DNA of 64,000 nucleotides, from contig CM068372.1 of NCBI GenBank assembly GCA_034769895.1, positions 377,432,910-377,496,909 of the forward strand, given 5' to 3'. Within the stretch, counting starts at the first letter, position 1. Each line of letters begins with the position of its first letter. Of this stretch, positions 10,456 to 22,439 are shown in pieces. A model generated the notes under the pieces. It was not told the DNA's origin and searched no databases. It saw nothing but the letters and a program-made list of their open reading frames with translations. Source of the DNA: Magicicada septendecula (lineage: Eukaryota > Arthropoda > Insecta > Hemiptera > Cicadidae). Both the position numbers and the translations under genes were made by a program.

Positions 10456-11841
10456 CGATAACGTAGTACACATATAAACAAGACATGACAAGTGCAGAAT
10501 TTTACGTTTGTGTCTATAATATATATTTGACAAGAAGCAGAGCTAGATATGATGACAAAACATCAAACAAGTGGATACTTGAGTTCTGAAGAAATGACGT
10601 GTCAGCTAAAATGGTACCCCCATGTCAGGTGGGTGAAGACCATCCTCAACCTTCGTGAGGAAGGACTGTACTTTTGGATAAAATGTTGTAGGTCGAACGA
10701 AGAGCTGGCCAAAGGGAGCTGTGATCTGATTCCAGTAATGAAATTGGACTCTCGTTGCAAGTTATCGCCCGAGAGTGAATGATGTCTATAGTGTTATCAA
10801 AGTCTTTACTGTAAATAATATACTAGTCATTTTTCTTTTTTTTAAATCGAGTCTTTCTTTCCTTCCATTCGTCTTCTGATTTCCTGAACGACGATTCTGT
10901 TCACCCGTAAAATTATAAATTTCTCAGAAAAACATTTCTTCCTTAATACGTTTGTGTTTTCTGTTTAACACACACCATTCTGGTCCATGTCATAACGCTA
11001 TATTCCACACAGGCTAGTAAATAACTAGCCGTCAGGGAGGTCAAAACATTTTCCGTCAGGAGGGGCGAACAATTTTCCAGAGGCGAAAAATATTTATATC
11101 TTTTTCATACATACACACATGGACATGTTAGTTTGTAATTCTTATATCATAATAGAAATGAGTACACAGATTTACTAATTTATTAAAACATTTATTGCTT
11201 CAAAATATGCATAAAATTAATGGCTTGTAAAAGTTAATGTTTGATCTAGATCAAGTAGTGCTCAAGTTTTCAAAGTTTTAATATTATGATGTCCGTAATC
11301 AACACATCAGAGCAGGTTTTAGTGGGTATGAGGGTACACCGTGGACAAAAATTTTCAACATTCCCTATGGAGCGTTGCTCAGAGTAAAACTGCGAATCTA
11401 CAGTGTACGTTTCACAGAACAAACACGCGGAAAAGAAGGAGCGCTCCGAAGTCTCTCATGGACCCTGAGCATCTTGCAGAGGGTTCATTCCCTAAACACG
11501 AAAAGTCTGTCTATGAACCGTTCCTCTGTAAACACGTGCAGTTACACTGGCCAGCGATCCACAGGAAGCAAATTGCTGTCCACGCTGGATTTTTTCGGCT
11601 TGCACGCGTTGTGTTGGTGTGGGTTTCGGCACTTTTCATTTAAAAAGCCTGCAATCGTAAGAAAATAAACATGAGTAAGGCCAGAAATAACGCGAATTGT
11701 GTGTGTGTGTGTCCTGCCTGCCTTTTTATTGCGGTAATCACAATAATAAAACTTTGGAAACGTATACATTACAAATTAAGATATGCTTGCCTGCTAGGAA
11801 CGATATATATATATATTCACTCATACATGATTTAAATTAAA
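10456..11841. other. No gene seen; simple repeats
   Basis: ORFs at 10,549-10,782 and 11,341-11,668 carry no conserved motif. A (GT)n run at about 11,699-11,712 and an (AT)n run near 11,803-11,813 are present. I see no element boundary. Confidence 0.45.
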
Positions 11842-12325
11842 TGAAAAAATTATAATTTTACTGCCTGCCAACAAAATTATTTTATTTTTAACAATTACCA
11901 TTGTTTGAAAAAGTTTAAATGAATTTTCAAGTATTTTACTCTTGTTAAAACGTAAAACGTTGCAGGTAAACTACCCCTTCCCCTTAACCGATCTTCACCA
12001 AAATCAATAGGCCTCAAGTCAGACAACTCAGGCAGGTATGCAAAAAAATATTTGATTCTGTTTGATTTGCGGCAGTTATCGTTTGCCATAGAAAAAATTC
12101 TACACACAGACACTTTTCGAAAAATTACTTTTCTTCATGTTTTGAGGGTAGTACAATCAGAATCAGCCCTTATCTCGAACACGATTTTTTTTCGCTATCA
12201 CCATACTTCCATTCCCTTAAGGAACATGGAAGTAATTAAAATATTCATTTAAATTTTTTCAAACAACGGTAATTATTACATATAAAATAATTTGTTGCCA
12301 GGCAATAAAATTATAATTTTTTGAA
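11842..12325. repeat. Foldback element with about 85-90-bp inverted ends enclosing R1 copy C
   Basis: The left arm (11,842-11,930; AAATTATAATTTTACTGCCTG...) is mirrored by the right arm (about 12,237-12,325; ...CAGGCAATAAAATTATAATTT), with conserved blocks such as ATTACC(A/G)TTGTTTGAAAAA. Between the arms sits an R1 copy (11,928-12,238), joined almost without spacer. Other R1 copies lack these arms, so R1 either inserted into a foldback or was captured by one. Confidence 0.65.
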
Positions 12326-13082
12326 CAAGAAGCGAGTTCTTAGGGTTTCACTCGACCGTTCGGCATTTATCTGTCCGTCTGCCTAACTAATTGGGGCATG
12401 TTTCACGATAACTTTTGAACGCATCAACAGATTTTCGTAAAACTTGGCACACACGTCCACACTTTATTCTACAGAACCTTATTGTTTTTGAGATTGATCG
12501 TCCCAAATGTAGGACCTTGAGTCAAAATTGTGAAAAAATCGCATGTGAGGTATCAAATTAAAGCGAATTTAAACCACAATCTGAATATAGTAAGCCTGTT
12601 CGTTTATGAAATTTTCAAAGTTTTTGGACGTCAGAACCTAAAACGTTGGCGAAAGTTTTGATAAAATCACAAAAAATCATGTGGCATATTAAGTTAAAGT
12701 TAAAACTTATTAGTAAGTTTTACTAAAAGCTGATGTAATGTTACGTTTTAAAATTTCAAACTGTTTGGACTCTAAGTGCCAATAAAGATATAAATTTTTT
12801 TAAAGTGAAAATCGAACTGGGTGCCAGATTAAAAGGAATTGTAACCCAAATCCGAATGTTCCCAATTGTTTTTAATAGGGTATACCCAAGTGTTTGTGAA
12901 TGATTATCTGCGTAGTTCAGTTTCGTTATAAGAATAAAGTACAGTACCTAATTTTTATAGCTAAAGTGACTCGAAATAAAATGACATTAAACGACTACCC
13001 CATGATAACAAAAATATCCATAAATAGTGAAAATAGTTTGAGGGTGGGGAATATTTTTTTTTTAATCATCGAACCGAATTTA
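12326..13082. other. No gene seen
   Basis: AT-rich, with no conserved ORF and no clear repeat partner elsewhere in the window. Confidence 0.45.
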
Positions 13083-13306
13083 AGTAAATTATTTTAAATA
13101 TAAATCTTAGAACATAGAAGTCATGTATGGTTCTCCATACCGTTTTTTTATGAGTTCTACTTTATCGGCAACAAAGAAATAGTTCTATTGAAATATTTCA
13201 TTTCAATCTGTCAAACTTGTCAAATTTTTTAATTTATTTTTAAATGATTTTAAATATAAATCTTATAACATGGAATTCATGTACGGTTCTCCATACCGAT
13301 TTTTTC
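13083..13306 (-). repeat. Two R2 start fragments in direct repeat (reverse strand)
   Basis: The R2 start (GGTATGGAGAACC.TACATGA..TC.ATGTT) occurs in reverse at about 13,083-13,147 and again at 13,243-13,306, each preceded by ATTTTAAATATAAATCTTA. The remainder of R2 is absent from both. Confidence 0.65.
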
Positions 13307-13996
13307 CAATGCTTGTCCAACTTTACAATTAGAAAATGTTTCTGAGTATAAATCAGATTAGGCATACGAAGACAACGACTAACAGATGTTGGTGGCGCCC
13401 TCCGGCGGTTTGTACAGATTATACCGGCCACATCCAACCCGCAAGTCTGTTTACACCTAATTATACGGACAAACATATCGCAACCCAGGCAAACACAAAC
13501 ACAACCAAACGGGGTCTATTATACTTGTTCAAACAGATCCACTCGACTCACTGTTCAGTGAACACGTTCTTGAGAGAGGGAATTAACCGTGAGTTAGCGC
13601 AGTGCACTGTATTGTAGTCCTCCCCTCCCCGCCAAAGCGCTTCCGTCTGGCTACCTCTGGCTAATTCACTCCCTGCTGCTAATACTCTCTTCTGCCCCCC
13701 CCCCCCACCGCCAGCGATAAACTGTTCGCCGCGTTTAATAACCGTGTCAAGAGACCTGTGTGATTTACACAATACACGCGCACGCGTCCGAATAAATAAA
13801 TATATACGGCTATATTTATATATTTAGTATACTGAATCCATAATATTTTGTGTAGGTCGATTTCAAATTTACAAAAATATTCAAAAACACCTGTTTACAA
13901 ATATCGTATAGTACCACTGATATATCATAAATATTTTAAATAGTATCAAATACTGTAAACCAAAAATGCATATTTCGAAAAACAATACATAAGACA
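13307..13996. other. No gene seen; GC-rich stretch with C-run
   Basis: A GC-richer segment (13,390-13,740) includes a poly(C) run near 13,696-13,706, followed by AT-rich DNA. The forward ORF at 13,336-13,617 lacks recognised domains. Confidence 0.45.
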
Positions 13997-14280
13997 CTTA
14001 TCAGACCGGTTGTTGCTTATGGAGGTGAGACACGGACATCAGCAAAAAAGTAACACTAACAAGATTTGAAAGAAAGATTCTTCTTCTTCTCTTCAAGGAA
14101 TATGTTATATAAACCTGCAAGAACATAAATGACATTAATGAAATTATTTGAGCTTACAAAAGACAATGGTAGAATCGTCTGCAAAGGATGACAGAGGATC
14201 GATTGCCAAAAGCGGCATTGAACTATAAAGTAGAGGAGACACGGGTCGTCTAAGGATGATATGGGTGCCGTAAAGAAATA
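13997..14280 (+). pseudogene. LINE reverse-transcriptase C-terminal remnant
   Basis: The frame 13,997-14,053 reads LIRPVVAYGGETRTSAKK, a decayed LIRPV.TYG.ETWT..KK block, and is followed by a shifted TRFERKI block. From about 14,105 the sequence closely parallels the 5210-5525 copy at nucleotide level (ACATAAATGA.ATTAATGAAATTA, then AAAGGATGACAGAGGATCGA), so it belongs to the same LINE family. Stops and small deletions interrupt every frame. Confidence 0.7.
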
Positions 14281-14365
14281 TTGTACGACGTGTTTAAGTC
14301 TCAATTAAGGAAGAATAAGAATGGAGAATAAGAAATAATCAGGAGATAGATGAGCTACCTTGAAG

Positions 14366-14540
14366 CATGAGGACATTGTAAGATTCGTAAAGGCTCAACG
14401 AATACAATGGCTAGGTCACCTAGAGCGAATGGGTGATCACCGTATGCCAAAGAAAATCCTGAGTATACAGGAAGAAGGGTCTGATGGCCGGATGATCTGC
14501 TGGAAGATCTCAGAAGAACGGACGTGACGGGTTACGGTGA
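14366..14540 (+). pseudogene. LINE C-terminal remnant, second family
   Basis: From 14,366 the frame reads [20 protein letters not shown] followed by [12 protein letters not shown], the usual R..WLGH..RM...R.P block of a non-LTR retrotransposon C-terminus. The K.QR.QWLGH form differs from the YRR.W..H.QRM form of the neighbouring copies, so a different LINE family is likely. A purine-rich stretch follows. Confidence 0.7.
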
Positions 14541-14817
14541 GGTGACAACGGACCAGAAGAAGGACAACAAGAACAAGAAGAAGAGGAAGTAAAAGTCTAC
14601 ACCCCGATCGCAGTCCCTTTTTACAACAAAAGGCTCTATGTATGTTCAACCGTTTTCAGTCCTTGCCGTATTGTTTCCATAAAAAGATTTTGTACAGCTT
14701 GTCTCAAGTTACCTGATATTTCGGCCTTTCCCTAAAGCTTCCCATAATTGTGACAACGGAAGCGCTATCACACAATTTTGCATTCAAATATGTCAATATG
14801 TCAAGCTCCAGAGCTCT

Positions 14818-15420
14818 ATCGCAGAAGTATGTGCATGGACCAAACGGTGGAGAATCAAACTTAATGAATCCCAATCAGTTCATATCAACTTCACCAACAG
14901 AAAAGTAGATTTAGTAAGGGTTTATATTAACGGGCTATAACACGGCAAAGTATCTAGGTATGACGCTGGATACAAAGCTTAAATGGAAAGAGCATGTAAA
15001 AAAAAGAAGGTGGAGCTCAACAAAAAATACAGAAAAATGTACTGGCCGTTAGGGAGAAACTCGCAACTAACAGTTGAAAACAAACTGTTGTTGTACAAAC
15101 AAGTTCTGAAGCCTGTGTGGACTTCGGAATTCAGCTGTGGAGCTGTTCAAAGAAAACAAACTTAGAAAAGATACAAATCTTTCAGAACAAAGTACTCAGA
15201 AGCTTAGTGAATAGCCCTTGATATATAAGGAACGACAAACTACATAGAGACCTCAATGTAGAATATGTCAGCGAAATAATAACAAAATATGCAGACAAAC
15301 ATGACCAGAGGATTCAGATCCACGATAACCCAATAATGCGACACGTGGTGGAAGAAGCTCCACACGTCCTGAGGGGACTCTAAAGACAGAAGCCACATGA
15401 TCTGGTATCGCAATAGAAAG
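14818..15420 (+). pseudogene. Jockey-type LINE reverse-transcriptase remnant
   Basis: A series of blocks in shifting frames matches the C-terminal third of Jockey-group RT. It begins with WTKRWRIKLNESQSVHINFTN. Near 14,940 a shifted KYLGMTLDTKLKW segment follows. Then comes an open piece at 14,983-15,165 with KKKKVELNKKYRKMYWPLGR and ENKLLLYKQVLKPVWT. After another shift there is LHRDLN.EYVS near 15,240-15,275. The catalytic FADD box lies upstream and is missing. The copy is riddled with frameshifts and stops. Jockey assignment rests on the YWLLGRNS-like and LLYKQVLKP-like blocks known from insect Jockey elements. Confidence 0.75.
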
Positions 15421-15700
15421 CAATTAATACGTATAGATCCATAAAACTCTTACGTGAGAGAAAGACAGAATAATTTTGGGATTAGCCACTGGGGTTCGTC
15501 TCATAACCCTTGAAGGAAACATGAAGAAGAAGCTGCTGGATGAGCTTGCTCAGTTGTAGTATTAAGGGAGGTGTTTTTAGTGGGTTAGAGTCCCACACTA
15601 CTAGAAACTACGGAGTTCCTAGTGTCTACAGAGATTTTCACCTACCCTAGTAAAAAATAAAATAAAATAAAATAATAATCCTAAGCTGTATAGTAGTGTG

Positions 15701-16643
15701 GGGTAAGAGTCCGCATGGGGCAAGATTCCTAATACGTCGTAGTTACTAGTTTTCTTAATAGATGTTGTGAGTTGGTGTCTGGGCTGTTAAAGAAATGCAT
15801 TCTGCTGGCTGGACACAGCAAACAAGGAGTCTAGCGCCATTACGGTGAGTGAACAGTAACGTTGTTTAATTTTGTGGAAGTTGAAGTTATTTTACAGTGT
15901 AATTTAAGAGTATTCAAACAAATATATACTTTATTATTATTTGTTTTCGACAGTACGTTATTAAAAGGTAAGTCTGAGGTTACATATCAACTTAAAGTTA
16001 GTGGTCAATCTTATTTTATTGAATCATAATAAGCCAGCAAAAAGTATAGAACACAGTGGGGCAAGTTTCCAGGGGCAAGAGTCCTCTTGGTCTCCTGTGC
16101 GGAATGTTACCCCACATAAACAAACTTCACATTACAATTAAATAAAACTTGCATTAGGCCTACAATTGTTGTTAAGCGTTCCAGAAGTGTGTGCTGGGGA
16201 GTCCCGCTGATTTCAAAGCCTAAGTTTCAAAGGAAGAAGAGGAATATCGTGTTCCGGGAAAGTTGATTATTATTGCGGAGGTTGTGGGCACCTTTACGAA
16301 TCCCCCCCTACAGTCGACTGGATCATGTGTCGTCAGTGTAGTACGTGGTGGGAAGAGCCGTGCACGAATTACAGTGGATTGGACCATTTCGTGTGTGATA
16401 AGCGTCAGTAGGACTCTTACCCTACACAGACCGGACTCTTGTCCCAAGGTTGGGGTAACTTTCCTATTTTACATGCTTTTGTTTTTCAATTTTTTTTACC
16501 AAATACTGTAGTTAAAATTGTTGTGTACTCATTACATTTGTTAGCATGTAGTGTAACAAATAAGCCAGTAATTTTCAGTAAACTTTATTTTGGTTCAGTA
16601 GCTGAGAATTTGTTATTGTATTTTAAGTGCGGACTCTTGCCCC
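15701..16643 (+). mobile_element. Remnant of a pogo/jerky-like DNA transposon
   Basis: GGGGTAAGAGTCCGCAT at 15,701-15,717 is repeated in inverted form as GTGCGGACTCTTGCCCC at 16,627-16,643. This pair may be terminal inverted repeats, or UTR motifs of such an element. Between them lies a transposase C-terminus (16,211-16,411). Several related GGGGCAAG(A/T)(G/T)TCC motifs sit inside. No TA duplication was confirmed. Confidence 0.45.
16211..16411 (+). pseudogene. DDE transposase C-terminal Cys-rich tail (jerky/pogo-like)
   Basis: An open stretch of about 65 codons ends at TAG (16,409-16,411). It contains YYCGGCGHLYE, a DWIMCRQCSTWW motif and EPCTNY, ending FVCDKR. The C-x2-C ... W-x2-C-x2-C-x2-WW ... 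C arrangement is the PHD-like zinc-binding tail found at the end of many arthropod pogo/jerky-type DDE transposases (YxCxxC...DWIQCxxCxxWxHExC). It would help the transposase bind or dimerise in the nucleus. The DDE core and the N-terminal HTH are absent, so this is a pseudogene fragment. Confidence 0.6.
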
Positions 16644-18039
16644 TCATTCCCTTATGCGAAAAATATAAATGTAGTACTATGCTGTCTGTGCTATTTGGTC
16701 GTGTCCCTTGAAGTACGTTTGTACTGTATCTTGAAATTAAAGGTTATAACTTATCTCCTATTTACAGACGGCCACCGGGAGAAGCACGACTTGCACAGCA
16801 ATAGCTGTAGCAGACATAAACAACGATACAATACTTACGTACAGCAGCGCTCGTTTCCTGGTGCAGTTATTGCACCAGCACCACGCCCGGAATCCGTAAT
16901 ACAATACAATACGTTCCCCTGCGCCGCTTTAGATTAACGCTACATTATGTTAATGGTTAAAGGTGGTGGTTGTCGTATGTGTGCTGGCTGCTGGGTACAA
17001 TGAAAAACAATACACTTAAGTACTACAACATACGGAGAGTACGTTTTGTATTCTCTGTTTTGTCATTGTTGTTATTATTACCGTTCGTTTATATTTTAAC
17101 GGTATAACCGACCAATCTAGATAATGCCGTGTTCTTCCGAGGAAGACAACGAACAGCCGGAGCGCGGCGACATGATGCGAGATTTAGGGCACAAACAAAC
17201 AAACAACCAACCCATTTGTCGTTCTGTTTGTCGCCGCCCCACCAGTAATGAACTCTTTTTGTCCATCTACCTAATTGCTACGTATCCGTTATGCATTAAC
17301 CCAATATAATAAAAAAGCGTTGCGCTCTCTCTCTCTCTCTCTCTCCACCTCGGACAAGCCCGGCCGTGACAAGCCGGTTAAAATTTAAGTATAAACGCGC
17401 GCGCTGGGACACTTGAACGACACAATAATCCCGGCGCTGCCAACGGAATCTATGCCATTTTAAACAGCGCGCGCGCACGCAGGTGTCAAAGCCGCGACCG
17501 GCCGGCGGTGCGGAGAGTGCAATTTCGTTGTTTCTCGGAAAAAACACACAGCAGCGGCCGAACGAGTCTCTAAATAATGTATAAACGACAAATGTCGACA
17601 CTTTTTGTCTCCATTATTCACAAACCACTGACTGCGCGTCGCGGATTACAAACACAGAGAGACTCCATCAACGTCCCCGTTATTTTATTTATTATCAATT
17701 CCCAAGTACCGAATTATGTTTAATTGAAGCCGCTTCAATTAACCTGACGACAACTGTACTTACTCGATTAACACCGTCCAGAGAACCGTTTCGTTACTAT
17801 TTCTTAAGGCATTGTAGTCCCACACCAGGATAATACGGCGTGAATCGCTGTCTATTTCTATCTGTTTGGTGGTTTGTCATTTTTCCTCTATAAAAAAAAA
17901 CCCGAATTAACCGCTCATCCTTTCTTGACCAAAACTTCCAATTTGAGTTTACCCTGGGGCTTTCCCTTCACGTGAACATCTGATGATTGTCAGACGTCAT
18001 GACACGATACCCCGGCATCTCATGGTGGGACAATCTCAG
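16644..18039. other. No gene seen; (CT)n and CG-rich patch
   Basis: Contains a (CT)n microsatellite at 17,324-17,344 and a GC-rich patch at about 17,350-17,530. A small ORF at 17,124-17,309 starts with an acidic, hydrophilic stretch but has no homologue I recognise. Confidence 0.4.
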
Positions 18040-18285
18040 ATGTACGTCAGCCAATCAGACAAGATATATGATGACACCGTGTACTTGGGAGTGGTCAAGG
18101 GGTAGAGAGAGGCTCCATATAAAACGTAAGAGTCGTCACACCGGGAGAGGTGCTTGCTCTAGCTCTCTCTCAGTTCGCTCCGGGAAGGGCTCATAGTTAA
18201 CTTGGTAAATTATTCAATAATTACTTTCAGTGGTCATGGTGCGCGTGCTAAGAGGTTTCTCCGGCAACAGCTCTGCGTACTGTAA
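18040..18285 (+). promoter_or_regulatory. Candidate RNA polymerase II promoter and first exon
   Basis: Elements in order: a CCAAT-like GCCAATCAG near 18,049, a TATA box (TATAAA, 18,118-18,123), an initiator-like TCAGTT at 18,170-18,175, and an ATG with acceptable context at 18,236. That ATG opens a frame of 15 codons running into a good splice-donor sequence GTAAGT at 18,282. This could be a host first exon or the promoter of an unrecognised LTR, since the BEL LTR carries a similar TCAGTTCGC. No downstream exon was identified. Confidence 0.25.
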
Positions 18286-19423
18286 GTGCGATTAAGTTAA
18301 TAATACAATCTTGTGACAAAACTATATTTGTGTCTATGTCAGTTATTACACATACCACCTGTACCTCACTCTCGCAACAATAAACATCTCTGAATCCTGA
18401 CCGCCTCTCGGTCACGACAGCATACCAGTGGCTTTGGCGTGGGTACATAACACCAGTTGCCGGTTGTGATAGGCCTAAAACCTGACATAAAAATTAATTC
18501 GAATGTTTTCTTGTACCGAGTGTTGTTTTTAGAGCATTTTCTATCATTCCTTGGGTGAAGAAGAGCGTCCCGGATCAACGGGATCTGACTCTCATTGTAC
18601 TTACACAGAATAAATCAGAACACAAATAATCGAATTAAAAGTAATAAAGACAAACAGAGAAACACATGACTAAACGAACAAAACACAAATATCTGTTGTA
18701 GTCAAATATGACGTGTAGTATCTGCTGCACGCCAGTTCCGAAAACGAACGTAGCTGCTAACTGAGGGTTTTGCCGGTTTATACAGCGGCAACACATTGGG
18801 TAACGAATGTGTCCTCCCCTCCTCAGTTTGTACAGTGACAACTGCTACGAGGCCAATGACAGTACGCAATAAAACATTGCCGATGTCTGAGGCGGCAACA
18901 CGAGACGCTGCAAAGAGGAGTGAGGAGGGTGAGAAGAAGAATGGAGAGGCAGTGAGGACATGATGACTACGAGGACGACGACGATGACAATGACGATGTG
19001 ATGATGATTGTTGTGGTGGTGGTAAACTGAAACACAAAAAGACTGAGATAATAGGCCTATCCAAATTGATTGACATTCAATTTACTGACACGATACGAGT
19101 GCGGAGTGTATAGGCCTAATTTAAATTAATTTAAACCACGAATAATTTGAATCAGGGGTGCGGAAAAATTAGATTTTCTCGACAACGCAATTTTTTGTCC
19201 AAAATTTCTCTCCAAATCTGTATTCACACAAGTTTAAGCGATAGATGTATAATCGCTTGATTACGGACTAACGTCAAAGTATAGGCTATATCACTTAAAC
19301 CTTATATTTAAGCTAGATGGTAATTAGAAAATCAAATTTACGTAACTTTAAGGTGATGTACGGTGACTCGTATATACGACGATACTTAACGTCATATATC
19401 GTCGAGAAATGGCAGCCTTCCCG
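18286..19423. other. No gene seen
   Basis: Mixed sequence. A (GAC/GAT)-rich purine stretch at about 18,965-19,020 creates long but low-complexity reverse ORFs. No conserved domain was found. Confidence 0.45.
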
Positions 19424-20037
19424 TATCTTTTTCTTCTTCTTCTATGGCATCACAGTTCGGAGTCGAACCTTAACCTCCATAATCATCCGCCTCAATTTTT
19501 CCCTGTCCTTGGTGATCGATGTCCATCGTTTTATTTTAAGTAAAGTGTCAGCATCCCTCGCCACTGCGTCAATCCAGCGATGCTTGGATCTTCCGACAGG
19601 CCATCTACCCTCAACAATCTATGCAGTCGGATGGTGGTGGCCAGATCATTGTATAGTTCCTCATTGTGACGTATTCTCCATATCCCATTGACTTGGATTG
19701 GTCCACATATTCTCCACAAAATTCTCCTTTCAAAGGTATTGGCTATGATAGAGGCTTGTTTGTTCAGAGTCCAAGTCTCGCTGCCATATGTTACCACCAG
19801 TCTAATCATAACTTTATATAATATGTGACCTTGGACTGATTGTGGATATTCCTCAACTTGGATATAGTTGTCAACGAAGTAGGCTATATGCTCTAGTATT
19901 TTCCTTATTTCGTTTATTTCTTCATTATCTTCAGCCATCCAACATCCCAAATATTTAAACCGATTAACTATTTCCAGGTTTAATGGTTCGATTTCAAACT
20001 GTTCAGGTTTCCTGGTTTTCCTTTGAGTGGTCATCAT
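19424..20037 (-). pseudogene. LINE reverse-transcriptase C-terminal remnant with poly tail
   Basis: The reverse frame from 20,037 contains NRFKYLGCWMAEDNEEINEI and a middle block LYKVMIRLVVTYGSETWTLN. Then come a FERRILWRICGP box, GIWRIRHNEELY, and after a frame change near 19,610 a decayed GR...GRSKHRW box. It ends in a MEVKVRLRT tail followed by a GAAGAAGAAGAAAAA-type 3' end (complement of 19,425-19,440). This is a complete C-terminal quarter of an insect non-LTR retrotransposon ORF. The RKI(L/F)RRIYGP and NNELY motifs place it in a family different from the 5210 and 7243 copies. The 168-codon ORF is open but lacks the FADD catalytic core. Confidence 0.85.
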
Positions 20038-22086
20038 AACCTTTGTTTTATCTTTTTAGAGACTGTCAATTACCTCATCTCCGACCCCTGCTCTCAATGT
20101 CCCGCCGCCCAAGCAAACTATTCGTTATCATATACGTGGAACCGATGGTTACCTACGTGACGGGGCTACTTGCCAATGCTACAGCCTCTCGCGGACCGAG
20201 GTTTGCGCTGGGCTTGCACAGCTCACTACCTAAATTCTAACCTGACTGTCCGCAATGCCCTAGATTCTGGGTCCCTAAACATCACCACAGGGACACTTTC
20301 CAGCAAGTTCTACCGGCGCTCCATGTGCGTTTCTATGGCAAGCAATGTAGCAGGCTGCAACTATAAATCACCGATCATCAATGTCCCCGCAGCGAGAGCT
20401 CGCCTGAAGCTCGGAACGAAGCGTGTGTTACACTCGGGAGTGTTGAATTATTATTTAAGCTTTAAACACACGGGAGCTTCAGACGAATTATTTTTAAAAA
20501 ACTCGTCTGTGTAATGTTATTTGGATTACTCCCATATATTCAGATTACTCCCAGATTATCGTTAAGACCACGCAATTTGGTATTCTTCTGTCAATTTCCG
20601 TTGTGTATAATTTATATCCTCCGAAAAATAACGGTTTGAGTCATAACGTCAGCAACATTATATCGAGGAAAACTTTTGAAAGGTAAAAAAAAAAAAACAG
20701 TAACCCGATTTTAATATTTTAACAATAGCCATTTTCCTTACTAGATTTTCTCATAAATTTTTCTTTGATTTCATTTATAATTCTTGTTTATAATTTTGTT
20801 TACAATTTTTGATACATACTTTCGAATCTTGAATTTTAGCCCTTTCCTCTATCAGAACTAAAACCTACCGCGTAGACATGGCCCCACAAAATAAGGTAAA
20901 AGTTATTCACTTATCATGTGATTCAGTGTTCGATGACATTCGATAACGTAAGCTGATCCCACCCCAACACGCCCGAAGATGATTTATGTTTTTTCTCTTT
21001 TTTTGTGACGACGTTGAAGATTATTACGGTTGTAATGGTTGAAAAGCTATTATCTCATCTTACATCTAACCCCATTCTACCCTCGCCAAACGGCAATACG
21101 TTTCGTATATATGGGGTAATGACTGGCAAAATGCCTGCCTTGTGGCCGCCACAAGATTCTCCGTCCCTCTCTTTCTGGTCGGTGGTTAATGTTTTATTAA
21201 AAGCCTTACTGCATACTTATGATATATACTATGTACAGTACAATACTAACCCTCCTCCCACATTGTTATGTGAAGAGGCGAAACAACAATGAAACTAATA
21301 GACTGTCCCATTCGTCACACTAGCTAACCAACCCCCCCCCCACGCTGCCACCCTTACAAATGTCTATAATATATATTCGTATATAGATTATACTGTTGTT
21401 CGCGGCTCCAACCCCTCACACCATCGGATCTGTAACTACTGCTACGAGTCATTTCTACGGCCGTAATTGTCGGCACAGTACAAACATATGGTAATTGTTG
21501 TTCCCGTGTTTAACAATACAACACAGTGAACTATACGTATTCGCCGCGGGAATTTCGGTTCCGAAAATTCACCGCGAATACGGAATCCATATAGAATTTC
21601 ATGAATGCGGAAATGAAAGCACACTACTGTATAATAATGTATCTTGCTTTACACGCAGTTTTTCTAAGCTATATTCATTACTGAATATAGTCTATGGTAG
21701 GGTTTGTCAAGTGTTTTCAGACTGAGAGAATATTTGAAACTTCGGGGCAAATAGGCGAGCACCATGAAATGTTTTAGAAATAATAAGAATGTAAAGTCCC
21801 ATTACTCTACTTCTCTAGGTACGCCACTGTATAGCATAATGAAATTTACAATATATATATTTCCTCTTACTTCCTTTTGTTCCCGAAATGGATGCAAAAT
21901 CTACGATCTGTTTCTCTAAAACCTTAGACAACAAAACATTAGACCAGATAACCCTTTTTAAGCGTTTAGGATGCGATATTTCCTATGCTTACAATACAGT
22001 AGATCTCGTAACAAAGTTATGAGTTTTTAATAACAGTGCGGTTCAATCGACCGATGTCTGAAAAATAAAACAAGGATGCTGAGACA
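20038..22086. other. No gene seen; one imperfect hairpin
   Basis: ORFs at 20,043-20,514 and 21,005-21,292 match no family known to me. An imperfect 22-bp inverted repeat (CGTATTCGC...GCGAATACG) forms a hairpin at 21,536-21,582. A poly(C) run lies near 21,332. Confidence 0.4.
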
Positions 22087-22410
22087 ATGCTGAAATTTTA
22101 TAAAACGCTTTCAGTACCTTAGCTACGGCAATGAAATCTGGGATACAACAAAAGCACAAAAGAGAGGAACACACGGTCAAGAGATGAAGTTCCTAAGTTT
22201 CTAAGAAGAATCAAAAGATGTAACCAGAGATATAAGGGACGAAATAATCAAAAAAGAACTTCAAATATGTAATTTAAATGAAAAAAAAAACAGGACAGAA
22301 CATATGGAAAGGATGGAAGAAAATACGTAATTACCTATAAAAGCAAGAATATATAAATCAAAACGAAGAAGAAACATAGGTCTAGCGAGAAAGGTGGGAA
22401 CGATAACAAG
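22087..22410 (+). pseudogene. LINE reverse-transcriptase C-terminal remnant
   Basis: From 22,087 the frame reads MLKFYKTLSVP, then shifts by one base and continues YGNEIWDTTKAQKRG, EMKFLSF, VTRDIRDEIIKKELQICNLN, RTEHMERMEEN and finally RRRNIGLARK. These blocks correspond in order to the K.YKTLA.P.LLYG.E.WT, EMKFLR, IRNE.I...L.I..LN, W..HL.RM and GRRN.GRPRK boxes of LINE C-termini. Two stops and one shift break it. It lies head to head with the next LINE remnant (22,440-22,962, reverse), which has similar blocks, suggesting two insertions of related elements or an inverted duplication. Confidence 0.75.
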
Positions 22411-22439
22411 CAACAATGGCAAAACGTGAAATGTAGATG

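Noticed and set aside
11341-11668. Two overlapping forward ORFs of about 100 codons
   Set aside because: Overlap in two frames, no conserved block, no clear start context.
12396-12560. Possible virus- or phage-like reading frames in the AT-rich block
   Set aside because: All frames contain stops and no motif could be named.
20043-20514. Two overlapping ORFs (65 and 114 codons)
   Set aside because: No homology recognised and composition typical of random GC-richer DNA. Could be an exon, but there is no evidence.
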